From Paracyclopina nana (taxonomy: Eukaryota; Arthropoda; Copepoda; Cyclopoida; Cyclopettidae): DNA of 64,000 bases. A model generated the notes under the pieces. The model was given only the letters and a program-made list of their open reading frames with translations. It was not told the DNA's origin and did not search any database. Positions 21,162 to 33,900 of the stretch are shown here, in pieces. Position 1 is the first letter of the stretch, and each line of letters opens with the position of its first letter. The DNA lies in the NCBI GenBank assembly GCA_019096065.1, contig JAGUCH010000003.1, positions 1,240,001 through 1,304,000 on the forward strand, read 5' to 3'. Made by a program: the position numbers and the translations under genes.

Positions 21162-24100
21162 ATGGCAGACGACAGTTCGCTCAGCCTGCAAACCTCCTCG
21201 TTCAAAAGTCGATTTCTGAAGACCGATCGTTCGGAAGCTTTGGTGAAGGCGGAGCAAGGAGCTCCTTCTGGAGCTCCAGCATCCACTGCCATAGGGTTGA
21301 GAGCATTCAGGTCCACATTCAGTCCGTTGGCAAAATTGCCGGAAAACGTGGAAGTGAGCTCGACTGCAGCATCAGCCGCTCCCAATGGCGACAATTTGAG
21401 CAAAAACATCAAGGACTTCATCAGTCGGACGGATCACGTGAATGGTCTGAGCAAACGAGCCAACTCCGTTGAACGGAGCTCCGGAATCCCGGATGATTTC
21501 AACTTGTACCCACGTGCCCCACCGAGCGTATCCCGCGATCCCTTTTATTCCAGAGTGGGAAGAGACTCGTCTGGCTACGGGAGCAGCTACCACATGAACA
21601 ATGACTTCACCAGCAGTTACAGCGTGCGCAGTGTGTCCCACAGTGTGACGAATCGGGCTCGAGTGCTCAATAATGGGGGCTTGCAAAAAAGCACTGCTTT
21701 GGGTCCACCTCCGCCCCAAAGGTTCATGTCATTGGAGGAGGAGTGCAACTGGATCCTCAGTGGCAGAGAGCCACTCATGTACAACGATAATGGATATGAC
21801 GACGAGGACGACGAGGACAACACGCTAGACGACATCTCCGGCGATGAGGTAATTAGAACCTGATATCTCTCAGTGATGCGAGTGTGTCATGCGGAATTTT
21901 ATTTTTGCTGATGATGTCTTTTTCTCCGGATCTCAGACCGATTTTCGCCCCTTCAGTTATTTGATAAGAGATGCAGCAACACTTTTTAATTTTGGGTCAA
22001 GGTTACACTACTATATTGCTGCATTACTTAAATTGCTAGCATAATAGTATGTTTAATTTTATATAAATCAAGACATTTTATGGGATATTTGCTCATAGTA
22101 AGTGGACTCATTAGAGGCGTTGAATTGATCCCTTGGGCGTGATTTAATCTTGAATTGCAGCTTAGCGAAATGGCTGCTGATTTAGGCGAAGAGCATTCGT
22201 CAGCTACTGTGGCCACATCTGAGAGGCTCGAGGCTGGGCAATCTGAGAGGACATCCCAAGACAAGGACAGAAAGGACACGGAGGCAAGATTAAAACGTCC
22301 CTTTAGCAAACTATATTTTTACTCAATTTAATTTTTGCAGAAGAGGCAACGCAGAGAAATGTCAATATCCTACAGAAAACCAATAATGATTGAAACCAAT
22401 GGCGCGCATGTGGTGGTGCACGATGACGAAGATGGACTTATGGATCCTCTGATCTACAAGCAAAAGTACGAGAGCATCCTGAAGGAGCTGGAATACACAA
22501 AGAAGAGGCTGCTAACCCAGCACGAAGACGATCTGGAGCAATTGCTGGGCTTGAAAAAGCAGCTGGAAAAAAAGGTAATTCCAGCCACAAAAACAAGTGT
22601 GCTGCAATGTAACCTACATAATTCGGAGCTTATATTTCACTAGAAGTGTTATATGTGCATTTACAAATGCTCTTTTGCCAAGGAAACGCCTTTTTCGCAT
22701 ATTCTTTGCAATATTATAGCACTTGCGTGGCGCGTTGTTGCGGTGGTTGCTTTTTTTGATGGCCCATAAATTAGCAGCAGTTCTGCATTTTGGATCGCAT
22801 TTGCATAAGTTGCTTTATTTGGATCATATCATTTTCCACCTACAACAACTTCAAGCATAATGTATATGGGGCTGCTGGTGTAATGATGCTGCTCGCAGCT
22901 TGGTGCGTTCACAATTACCTCAGAATTGTGTGAATGTCAAGATTAGACTTCTTCCCAAAGACGTATTTCATGATAGGCATCTCTTGCTGTGCTACCACTA
23001 CAGCATACACCAGTAGTCGTTGAATGATTAGCAACGCTCAGAACTTGAGACCCAGGAAATCTTTCAAGAGTTTGAGCGCCTTAATATAACTGACAAGGAA
23101 ATAGCTGCTCGAAAATTGGTTTGCTGTAAGAAAGAGTATATCATTGCCTGAATTGATGAAGCAAGGTGTGTATATATGTGTACGTGGGTGATCGTTTTTG
23201 GAAGACAAAGCAATGATGATACAAATGCAGTAATTTGATGCATTTTTAATATCTCTTTTCAGTAGCAAGTTTATAATTGAATGGCTAAAAGCATTTTTTG
23301 CACTTCTGCTGCATCGAGCATTTATTTAGACACCTTTGTAGCAAATCTCCCATTCTGCACATGTGGGTTTTTGTGCTCGGCGATGGCCATTTGTTGCGGT
23401 TTTTCGCGCCCATTTTGTTAAGAATCCTCAAGGCCAACAACATGTATAGATATATATAGCTTGAGAAGCCTTATGGCAATTACGGCTTAGCATGTCATCG
23501 CTCAAAACGAAAACCTTTATTTGCCGCAGCTCAACGATGCCTACGAAGAAGTGGACGAGCAGCGCCAAGTTGTCGCACAGTGGAAACGCAAGTCGCAAAC
23601 CTCCGCGGGGGAACTGAACGACATCAAGACGCTTTTGGAGGAGCAATTAGCGCGGAATGGCTTGCTGGAAAAGAAGCTACGCAAATTCGAGTCTGACGTG
23701 ATGGTCTATGAGGAAGACAAAAAGCGAGACATTCTAGCCCGTGAGAAGCTGCAGCGCGAAGTGGACGCGTTCAAGGCCCAAAAATTGAGCCAGGATGAGC
23801 GCTTGCACGTAAGTGATTTCAACGCGCGGATAACCATGCAGACTGACTCAGATAATAATATATTGTACGCTTAAAATAGTTCATATCAGTATGCAAATTA
23901 ACTGCAAAACACGAGTCCCGCTAGATGGAATTTTTGGAGTAGCGCTTGGAAAATTTGTGCGAGGCCTAACTCTTTTCCCCATTTGCCCCTCAAAAGTGCC
24001 AAAGTACATTAAGCGCGAGACAATCCACACCTGGTATTGCTGTCCAAACTTCCTACAGCGACAGCAGCGCCATCTAAACTCTAAAGTTGTAGCCATTGGA

Positions 24101-27100
24101 GGGACAAACTTTTTCGCTAGATGGCGCTTTTGGGGCAAGTATATATGGAAAAACTGTCTCGCGCGAAACTTGTCACGTGATCAGGAGCAGCAATTTGATT
24201 GGCTCATCAGCGGAGCCAGGCTAGAAAAAATCGGTTTCAGCAATGAAAAACTTGGAATTTTGTGTGAGTTGCATATGGTTTTATGGCTTGAAAGGGTGCC
24301 ATTTTATCCATAGATTATGTGATAACAATAAAGTTTTTGGAATTAGTGCACCCAAAGCCAAAAAATAGCCCATTTGTGTTCGCCTATGTAGTGCAGCCAT
24401 GTCAAATGTACTTGCTCAAGTTTCCTGGCTAGATGGCGCTGCAAATCTAGCAACTTTACGCCTTTGGCTTATAGTATAGTAATAACCAAATGGTTGCGCG
24501 CTGGCAAAGATCCTTGAGAGGTGGCCGCAACTCTTTGACAATTGACATGCAAATTGAGGCATTTGGCGGCGGTGGTGATTCATAAATGGGGATGCCAAGT
24601 CACGTGGCATTTGGGGCTCCGTCATCATTGCGCTGCGCTGCGGAGATGTTGCCAAAGGGGAAGCAGAATAATTTCCTCCGCGCGCTTCCAACGCAACTGA
24701 GACGATCGCGGAAGGAAGAGAGCGAGGGGAGCATATGGAGCGCAGCAGCAGAGTCGGGCCCGTACTCCGACTCAGGTGAATGTTCATCAACGGCCAGCAA
24801 ACGACGTTAGTAGTCGTTGGTGCTCCGCTCACCGAGAAGAACGAAAAGTCGTGTCCTTTTGGCCTCAACCTCTGCCGCAGCCTTCATTAAGGTCAGAAAT
24901 AAAGGCCTCTTGCCGGGAAGACGACCAGTTCAACCATGAGTACTTCGCCCGCAGTGAAGAAGGCCATCAGCGACCGCATCTCGATTTTCGAGCAGAAAAA
25001 GGCCGCGTCGGCCTCGGCGGCCTCCACGCCCAGCCCGAGCGCGGCCTCGGCCGTCAAACACGCGGCCACGCGGACGCTGTCAAACAAGAACTTCAGCGCG
25101 CTCAAGTCCCAATTTGACAAAACGGCCGCGACCCCGCCCCCGCCCCCGCCCAGAACACTCCCCCCAGAATCCCCGCCGGCCCTGCCAGCCAAAAAGGCCT
25201 CCACGGCCGCGCCCAAGGCCTCGAGGCCCTCGCCGCCCTCCTCGGGCAAAACGTCCCCCACCGGCTCAAAATCGTCCAGCCCCGGGGGTCGCAGGTCGCC
25301 CCCAACCCCCAAGCCCACCGCAAAGGCCTCTAGTCCCCCTGGAGGACCGGCCAAGGTCGCCAAGACGAAGCTAGTGACCTCGCCCTCGGCCACAACACCG
25401 ATCAAAGTGGTGAAAAAAACGGCCTCGAGGACCCTTTCAGGGTCCACCACCACAACACCTAACCGAAATAATCATAACAATAATAGCAAGTCTGCGGCCT
25501 CCACTGAGGCCGTGGTGGCCTCCAGCCGCAAGCCGAGCGCCGCCGCTGCCTCATCTGCCAAATCGGACGGCCTCAGTAATAAGAAGTCGACAGTTGAGGT
25601 CGATGCAGTTGATGATAATGTGATCACAGTGCCATCATCGCCTATGAAAGTATCTGAGGAAGTTGCTGTGCCCCTTGTTGAGGTCGAGGTCAGTGACCTC
25701 GAGGCCAGAGCTGCCAACTCGCCCGTGAGCCTCGTGGAGGCTAAAGTGGTGGGGCCGCCCTCGGCCACGTCCACGCCCATCAATAACTTGAACGAAAAGA
25801 TGCAGCAGCCACTGATCAATGCTGACACTGTTGACCTAGTCGTGAACAAGAACTTTATCAACTCCGCGGTCACGGGGAACCGCTACTGGACTAACCAGGC
25901 TTTGCAGAATGACAACTCGCAGAAGATCAATCAGGTAGCTGTATGTAGTCTGACATTTACATTGCTCGTAGCCTGGAATCTAGTATAGATGGCGCCACTG
26001 TAGAGTGGGGGCAGAGTTACCAGTGCTGTTTTTTCACTATCTTGTGCTTTTTGGCATTTTTGACGAGCAAATGGCCGTTATAGTTTCTGCAAGTCTACAA
26101 TTTCTGCCAAAAATAAGTTCCAGCCGATAAGTTAAGCAGAAAATAGGCTAAACTTGTCAGTATATACTGATAGGTTGTCGTAAAACTTGATCTACTTGGG
26201 CTACTCCTTGCAATAGTGGAACTATTCTTCAGAATTTCCGGAAACGCCAAAAACTACCATCATTATCATTTGGGGCTGTCGGTTGATTTCCAAGCCACAC
26301 TAGCACAATAGGTGGTCAACCATAATAATGCTACCATAGCCCAAGTGTTAAATAACCAAAATGTGGTTTAGAGCATTAATAATTACGAAGAAGCTGAGCC
26401 GCGCTTCCCACGTAACAAAAAATGACAGTGTACAACCGTGTTTTTCGATGCTATCATGACAAGGGTGTCAACCAGAGTAGGGCTTGAAAATGAATCAAAA
26501 ACTAGTTTTTCTTCCTTTGGGAAACATGCGCCAATGATAATAATTATGTGTCAAAGAAAACAATGCCCTTGAGCGTATAAAGCTTTTTTTTTTGGCATGA
26601 CTTCCTTGACATCATCTCATGATGTTGCCAACCTCGCACAGCCTAATTGTGCTTGAAACTGTGATGTTTTTTGATTAAGTATATACGCGACAGCAGGGGC
26701 GTTTTTTCATTGATTTCCGCAATTCTTGATGCAGCAAACGTCCCGATAGACAGTTCTTTATGGTGGTCGTTTTTTTCTTGCTGATGATCCGCCAAGGACT
26801 TCCTCTCGATGCGTGCTGTTGCATCCCAGATATAGCAGTATATACAGGCTGATTCACGATGACCATGAATTTTTGCAATTGACATTATAACACCATCTAA
26901 GATCACCACTACTTGTTATTATTGCTGATCCACTTCGCATACGTAGATATGAATGAGTGATCTTTGCACCCCTGCTTGAAACTTGGCTAGACACTCACTT
27001 GGCTATGCTTACAACAATGCTATGTGCTGTCTGGGTTTTTTACATTTTAAATAGAATCGTGGGGTCCCTGTTTGTCATTGGATTGAGCGATGAGGTTTTT

Positions 27101-30100
27101 TTGGATTTGCTTATATGCACAAAAAACCTTTACTTCACAGTGAAATGTAGTTGTAACATTTGACCAATTAAAAGTGGAATTAATTTGAATTCAAAGGAAA
27201 TATGCTGATGAATCGAGGCATAAATCACCTTGAGTTAATGAGCCGTTTTTATGAAATATGTGGCCCAGTGTGCTCTCATGGCATGGTTAGACATGGCCAG
27301 CATAAATCCGACAGCCAAAGTGTTTCGAGGTCACACACATGTGGAAGTTTTATGCCTTTGTTGCCACCCCCCAAAACCAAATGAGTATATGTGTGCGCAC
27401 TCAGAATGAGGGAAACAATTGGGGCAATTGGGAGACAAAAATTGAGTCGATGATGCTGTGCCATTATGATTATTATTGTCGTCGTTACAAGTCTGCTTCC
27501 TTCCTTTGAGGTGCCAAGGCTTTGAGAGACTGCTTGCATGCGATTAAGGTCGAGGTCGATGATTTCGACTATCTTTTTGATTCGTCGTGATATGGATCTG
27601 TCCCTCTGCATCGACCATAATGAAACGCTAATAAGGAACTGAAAAACCTTTGACCTGAAACAGAAACCTGCTCGACGACCACTGTAAACGAAAATACTGT
27701 ATACATTTGACTTTGCAAAAGTGGACCTGAATAGACTGCATATAGGTGGAAAAATTAGCTCTCATTGTGCAGCTAAGTGTCTAATCACGTTCTCTGACTG
27801 TTCAACTTTTTTCTTTCTATTTCGGGGGTTGGTTGCAATTACCATTAGTGCTCAGGTAGGCCAAGTTCCACTCTAACTGCAGGTAGAATTTATACCTGCT
27901 GCTGGGCCTGGTTCCTGTATGTACTACCTGCCCAGGTCTCCAACTTAGGGCTCATAAAATCTGAGCACACACACTTTTAAAGTATATTGTATATATGCAT
28001 ACTTTGGTGTCAACAAAAAACTTGGAGGAGCATAATATGGCCAGAGAAAGGGGAATGTTTGAACTTTTTGTAAGCTGAGCTTTATGGAGCATAAAAAGAG
28101 GGTATGAGAAGGATGTTCTGCTACTCCATAGCTTGATGGATTTCTCGATTTCGTCCCCTGCGGCCCACTTTCACATTGTTGCCCCCACTGTGGATCATCT
28201 TACCTGAGCACTCGTTGCTAGCAAAAACATTGAGTGAACTGCACGCAGTTGTTATTTTATGTGATTGCCTTCATAACTCATCCGATTTTATGGACTTTAC
28301 AGGCCATGAAGTTGGATTTGGATTACAAGGATGAAAAAATCAACTCTCTGGCCAAGGAGATTGAGGACTTGAGCTCGATTGGAGCCTCAGAAGAAGAAGT
28401 GGCCACACTGAAGAGGCAAAAGAATGACCTCGAGGGAAGGCTCAAAGACCAAGAGGAGGAGCTGGACGACCTTGCCAGTCAAGTCCAGATGCTGGAGGCT
28501 GCCAAGACCAAGTTGGAGATGTCCATGGCTGCCCTCAAAAAGGAGCACAGAAGAGAAGTGGCCAACAAGGAGGAGGAACTTGAGGATGTGCGAGCTGCAG
28601 CCCAAAAGAAGGTCAAGGCTTTGGAGCAACAATTGGAAAACGAGCATGAAGAGCGCATCAATTTTGTGAGGGAAAAGCATGAACTGGAGACACGCATTAT
28701 CAACCTCCAAGAGATGGCCTCAAGGTCAGCAGACGAGGAGCAGGTATCCAAGCTCAAAAAGGACCTCAAACGTACCAAGGCTCTTCTCAAGGATGCTCAA
28801 GTCATGATGGAGCGCTCAAAGAATGAGTCATCCAGCAAGGTTGTCCTCAGGCAGCTAAAAAATCAGGTAGAACATCTTTGTTGCTAACGTGCACAGCGTA
28901 TATATTCTTCCTTGTTAGCCCAGCTTTGAGAAAAGAGCTGCGCTGCAAATCAAGCAGTATATTGCATTGTCTTTCATATTTGCATATAGTGTGCATTGTT
29001 GTTGCAAATCTTTTCTTTTTTGCAGCTTGAAGATGCTGAATTTGCACGAACTGCTGCACTCAAGTCGAAGCAAAATCTCGAGTTGGAATTGTGTGATGTC
29101 CAGCAACAATTGGAAGATGTCATGAGAACTAAGAGTGATGTCGAGGACAAATTGATGAGGGCGAGCAGAGAAAAAACAGATCTCTCCACCCAGCTGGAGG
29201 ACAATGAGGAGGAGCTGCAAGAAGTTATGAAGAAATACAAGGCCATGGTGTCACAACTTTCCGTTGATCAGGTAGGAAAAGTTGCAATTTATGCCCTCTG
29301 ATGCCCCACCTATTGCATTTCTCAAAATACTTCTACTTTTCCAGATCACAATCCAGGAGCAATCAAATCGCATCAGTGATCTTGAAGATGAACGAAACAG
29401 AATGAAAGAGCAAGTTGCCGAATTGAATGCTCGCATCCAGAGCCTCGAAGGCGAGCACATCATGAACCCAGCTCAGGGCAGGCTGGAGCTGAAAGTGAAG
29501 GAACTGGAATCTAAGCTTGATCTAGAGCAAACTACCAGAGGTCGCATGGACACTCAAATTAACCGGCTGAAAGAGGCCATTGACAAGTTGAACATTGAGT
29601 GTGACAGTCTCAGAAACAAGGAGGCCTCAGCTCAAGAGGCAACCAGAAAATTGCAAAGGCAGCTGCGAGACCTGAAGGAAGACCATGCCAATCTCGTCCA
29701 AAAGGAATTGGAGACCAACTCAAAGAAAAATGAGTTTGAAAAGCTCCTGGAGTTGGCCGAGGCTGAAACGGTGACTGCAAGAAACGACCTCAAGTTGGCC
29801 TTGAAGAGAATTGAAGATTTGCAGACAGCCATCAACGGAGAGCTGGACTCTGAATCAGACCTTAACAGGTTATAATTATCAGCCTATCTCGATGAGCCCC
29901 CAACTCAATTTTAATTCCATTTACAGTGATGCTGACAGTGACTCTTCAGAGGAAGGTATGAGTGGCTTTCTCGAGCATCATCGTCGTGCCATTAGTGTTC
30001 AACGTGAGCGTGAATCCATGGCTCGTGACTCTGTGGCCCGGGAAATTCTACAAAGAGAGGTGCGAGCTTCTGTAGCTCGCGAATCTGTGGCTAGACAATT

Positions 30101-30435
30101 GGAGACCATGTCTGAGGAGCCTGAATTGTAAGCATTTCTAACTGTTTTAAAACTCGCTCTTTTCTCATTCTTACAATCGTGCAGAAATATGCTACCTGCA
30201 TCCAAGTTTGGTCCACGCATTTGGTAAGGTTGGCTAAAGTGTTCAGTGCGTGCGTTAAAGTCTCTTGCCAATAATAACGACGACATTTATATAGTGGATT
30301 CATGTGCTTTATTAACGATTTTTGCCATTGCTGACATAGTAATAACATCTTTCATACAACCTCTCTTTCAGATCAGACATTGAAAGCAATGCCATCAGCA
30401 ATAAAAGTGATGGTGATTCTTCAGATGACGAGTAA
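21162..30435 (+). CDS. Mhcl: Myosin-18 (Mhcl) tail protein without motor domain
   Basis: Exons: 21162-21848, 22161-22283, 22341-22574, 23530-23808, 28303-28866, 29026-29271, 29345-29868, 29927-30127, 30372-30435 (973 residues). The first 230 residues are Ser/Pro-rich and unstructured. From residue about 310 a near-continuous coiled coil follows the MYO18A tail closely: KELEYTKKRL, RLKDQEEELDDLASQVQMLE, KKDLKRTKALLKDAQ, QLEDNEEELQEVMKKYKA, LQRQLRDLKED, DLKLALKRIEDLQTAI. The tail of this family dimerises and joins non-muscle myosin-II filaments. There is no PDZ, motor or IQ sequence in the window, and the region upstream to 19 kb is non-coding, then occupied by other genes. This reading unit is therefore motor-less. 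The first intron after exon 2 uses a GC donor (GAG|GCAAGA at 22284). Motor exons could in principle lie outside the window. Confidence 0.85.
23918..24445. promoter_or_regulatory. Cluster of CTCF-like AGATGGCGC motifs
   Basis: Copies of CTAGATGGCGCT or close relatives occur at 23921 (GCTAGATGGAAT), 24062-24079 (reverse, GCAGCGCCATCTAAAC), 24115-24133 (CGCTAGATGGCGCTTTTGG) and 24427-24445 (GGCTAGATGGCGCTGCAAA), with another at 25985-26000 just after the alternative exon. AGATGGCGC is the core of the CTCF recognition sequence in animals, including flies. The sites flank the inferred internal promoter of the myosin-18 gene. The role is inferred; a dispersed repeat carrying the same word is an alternative. 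Confidence 0.45.
24936..25934 (+). CDS. Mhcl: Alternative 5' coding exon of the myosin-18 tail gene
   Basis: This 333-codon exon starts with ATG (MSTSPAVKKAISDRISIFEQ) and has no upstream acceptor in frame. It ends KINQ|GTAGCT in phase 0, the phase needed to join the shared tail exon at 28303, giving an 865-residue product. The sequence is Ala/Pro/Ser/Lys-rich with a Pro6 run (PPPPPPRTLPPESPPALP), which could bind SH3 or EVH1 domains; TLSNKNFSALKSQFDK is a possible short helix. It is much more GC-rich than its surroundings. It lies in the 4.5-kb intron between 23808 and 28303, so a second promoter is implied upstream of it. A separate gene ending elsewhere is less likely because no other matching acceptor was found. 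Confidence 0.75.
26001..28302. other. Intronic stretch, nothing recognised
   Basis: This is intron sequence of the myosin-18 gene between the alternative 5' exon and the shared tail exons. Short open frames lack similarity or splice context. No RNA gene or repeat element was recognised. Confidence 0.5.
30185..30223 (+). other. Candidate 39-bp cassette exon ending in a junction stop
   Basis: The segment is bounded by a good acceptor (CGTGCAG) and donor (TTTG|GTAAGG). It follows exon 29927-30127 in frame and codes NMLPASKFGPRI. Joining its last bases TG to the next exon, which begins with A, creates TGA. Inclusion would end the protein with this alternative tail; skipping gives a Ser/Asp-rich terminus. 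Confidence 0.4.
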
Positions 30436-30980
30436 GCTGAAGAATCATTCGCATGAACGTAAAAAACGTATTTTCCTGTCTGTGATGATGTTGAAGAAAG
30501 TTGATTGAAGACATGCTCTCTCCTACCGATAGGCTCGTGAACTGCATTAGGAAATAGCTTTTTCCTCTTGACAATTGAGAGTCTTTGATTAGCATCACCG
30601 ATTTTCCCTCCCAACGAAACCTTCGCAGGTTTTTGCCTCAGTTTTTATATATCTCGATGTCACCAAGTTGACCTATTTATACCTAAGGTCGTCCACCCCT
30701 CTGACGCGTTACTAATTTCTCATGAATGCAAGTTGGGAAGAATTCAGATAACTTTTATTAAAAGGCTACTGTACCCAATGATGCTGCACTGTAGCATATT
30801 ATGAAGATCCTACCAAACTAAGTCTTCAAAATCCGTAAGATGCATAACAACATCTGCTGCAACTAAACATGACACCTAAAAAATGTGACGAGAATGAAAT
30901 ATATGCGATTATTTTTATTACGCCGTTTTTTCGAGGCTTCTTTTTTCAACACGTTCACACAAAAGCATCTAATCAAGAGC

Positions 30981-33900
30981 CTAAAGTTTGTCAAAGTCAT
31001 CGTCAAAGCCAAAGCTGTTGCTCATCGATAAAATAGCTGGCTTATCCAGACTGACAGAAGACTCGTCTTTGGTTACATCGAAAAGAGTAATGTCATCAAA
31101 ATTTTCCTCCTCCGGTTCCTCCTTCTTCGGCTCAGGCATATCGATTTTTTCTAAGTATTTAAGAATCATCTCAGTAGCTTTGATACCCCGATTGCTCGCT
31201 ACAGTGGACTAAAGGAAAAGAAAAAGGTAATCGCTTGGATAAAAATAAATAGAGCCAAATGGCACACTTACTGAGGCAGTGAGATTCATAAAGTTGAAAA
31301 ACTTCTTAAGGACAGCCGTCATGGTTGAAAAGTTATTTTCTGGTAAGAGAAGTCGAACGGTTGCTTCATGTTCCTAAAACAAATCAGTTGAAATCTATGC
31401 ACGGCAAATCAAATAGGGGAAAAGTTACTTTGTTATCTAAAATGAGGTAGCCCACGATAAGCGTAATATAAGATGCAATCAATGTATCTTCCATGTGACG
31501 ACCGGCCTTTTGAAGAACTGAAAGCATACAAATAATTAATTCAGCAGCCAGGAACGCCTTAATAAGAGTTAAATACGTTTTGCAACGGTTTCGTCAATAA
31601 CTTCTTGCTCAGTCTTCGATTCCTTCTTGCTGCTCTTTTCCTCCTCGTTCTTGATCTCATCTTTGACACCGTCCAAAATGGCATCTAAAAAAATTCGGAA
31701 ATGCACATGAGAGTGGTCGCTCGCAATCTAGACAATGGCAATAATTACCAGTTTTGGTCTCCTCCCTTCGAGCATTTTCTTCTTTCTCTAAAAACATTTG
31801 TACTAGAGCCGTTGCAGCATTTTTTCTCTCCCCTGAGCTGGCAAAGACATCTTCTGATGTGATTGGCACCAATGTTTTCAGCAAAAACTTGCGATTGGGC
31901 TCACAATGTTCCACCAAATTAATCAACAATGTCAATGTAAGCACTAAAATGTCAAATCTTTTCTCCAAGGGTAAATAAGCAGGCATGACAAAAAGGCAAT
32001 GTAAGACAAGATCAAATGTATCGCTTTTTTCGCCAGCAAGTTTAGAGCCAAAAGCTAGAAAACGAGAAAAGCAATTAGCAAAGACACATGGCCACTAAAA
32101 AATCGTGCTTACATGTTTGGTTGTAGTCATGAACTAAATTGATGTACACCCGCATAACATCAAATAAGGACTCCCTTAGTGTGTGAGAAACCGATTCTTT
32201 GTCATTAATATCCCTAGAGAAATTATGTTAAGATAGTAGAACTTTTCACCAAAAAGTACTCTTTACCTGTTGGGGTTAAGTGGAACCTCCTCATCGAGGA
32301 GTTTGAATAGCTTGTGAATGAGATCAAGGAATTTGCCCTTTTCAAACTCCAACAGGTACTGACAATTTTCTTCGTTCTCGTGAGTAACCTAAGTTTTTAA
32401 AAGATGATACTGAACAGGAATCTTTAAAGTAATAATGGTAACTTACGCTCTCTAAAACTTTGAGGACTCTCCCTGCTTTCCTAAGTTTATTGTGAAGAGG
32501 CTCAGTCCACATAGAGATCTCATCGGCCATCAAAAAACCTACACAATCGCTCATGGTTCGCACCTGAATTATAATTGTTAAGAAATGAAAAATTGGCTCC
32601 AAATATGAAATTTCAAGAAATTACCAAATGGTCAAGTCCACCAAGCTCTCTAAGCTCTTCTTTGAACCATTCTCCTGCTCTTTTCGAAGTGAGTGATAGC
32701 AATGTTTCCATGGAGAGGTGATCTGCTGAAATGTTCTCCAAGGACAGGTTGGTTGCGTGTCCTTTGTTTTTCATGGCTGCACAGAGGTCCTGAACTTTCT
32801 GCTTATTCTTCTCAAGCTCTCGTTTGCTCATTCCAGAATTGTCAAGAGCATCCTTAATCCTGGAGTCAGTGTCCAGAAGGTTAAGCATAAGCTCCAATGA
32901 GTCCCTATCCATGTCCATGTTCAAGCGATCTTGGCTCAGTACAAACAGGACGGTTGCGGTGCATAACGCGAGACCCGGATTCTTGGGAGCATCCCTCAGT
33001 TCAGCGAAGAACTTGTTCATGGTTCCGTGAGCACGTAAATGCATCCTTAATTAGAATACGTCGTTACCAAATAAAAAAGCACACATGTTATAGCGCAAAA
33101 AGTACCTAAATGGTGGCTCCATGCACTTGGTGGCTAGAGTAACAGTTGAAAGGCATCTTGTAGACAAGCTATTCCTGAGACGAAGCCCATCCATAATGTA
33201 TTCCACATCATCGTTGAACTCTTGAAACTCTCCCGAGTCCTGGATCTGGTGGGCTTTCTTGACATTTTTTATCACAGTGAAATACTCTTTTTGTGCTTTG
33301 GGACATTTCACGCTAACCACCTCTTGCATGGTTTGATCGGGTTGGGAGGAGGTGGCTTCTGAAGTAACGCGAGTAAGTTTGTTTGCGCTGAACGACATTT
33401 CAGTAGGACTGGGTCCACCAAAGTCCTCCTCAAAGTCCATGCTTGTGATGGCTTTATGGAACACTTTCTGACGCAATTCCTCATCTTTGTCCTCTTTCGA
33501 AGCACCAAAGCTGTGCTTGTACAACGACATCCCCTTCCTTTCTCCTTGCGACTTGGATTTAAATATCGACTTTTTCGTCGGCCTAATAACAAATTGCTTC
33601 AAAATGAAACCGCTCCCCAAATAAATGAAGAAATGACAACTCACCTGTCCACTCCAGATTCAGATGGAGGAGGCATCGATTTAAGTTCTTTTGCAACATT
33701 CATAGTTGTTGCAACACTGGCTGCTTTCACCATAGATGGAACTGGTCTGCTCTCTTGGACACTTTCTTTTTCTTTAACACTTTCGACGACTGGAGCGGGT
33801 TTAGCCTCAAAGGCCGACTTTCGAGGCTCAGTGGAAGATGGAAGCACTTCCATTGGCTCTTGATGAGCTGTTTGTTTTTCCTCGGGCTTTGCAAATCTTC

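Noticed and set aside
24586-24810. Small plus-strand frame before the alternative myosin-18 exon
   Set aside because: Probably 5' untranslated or promoter sequence; composition is low complexity and there is no homology.
26957-27163. Short hydrophobic frame in the myosin-18 intron
   Set aside because: No similarity, not conserved in appearance, located within intron sequence.
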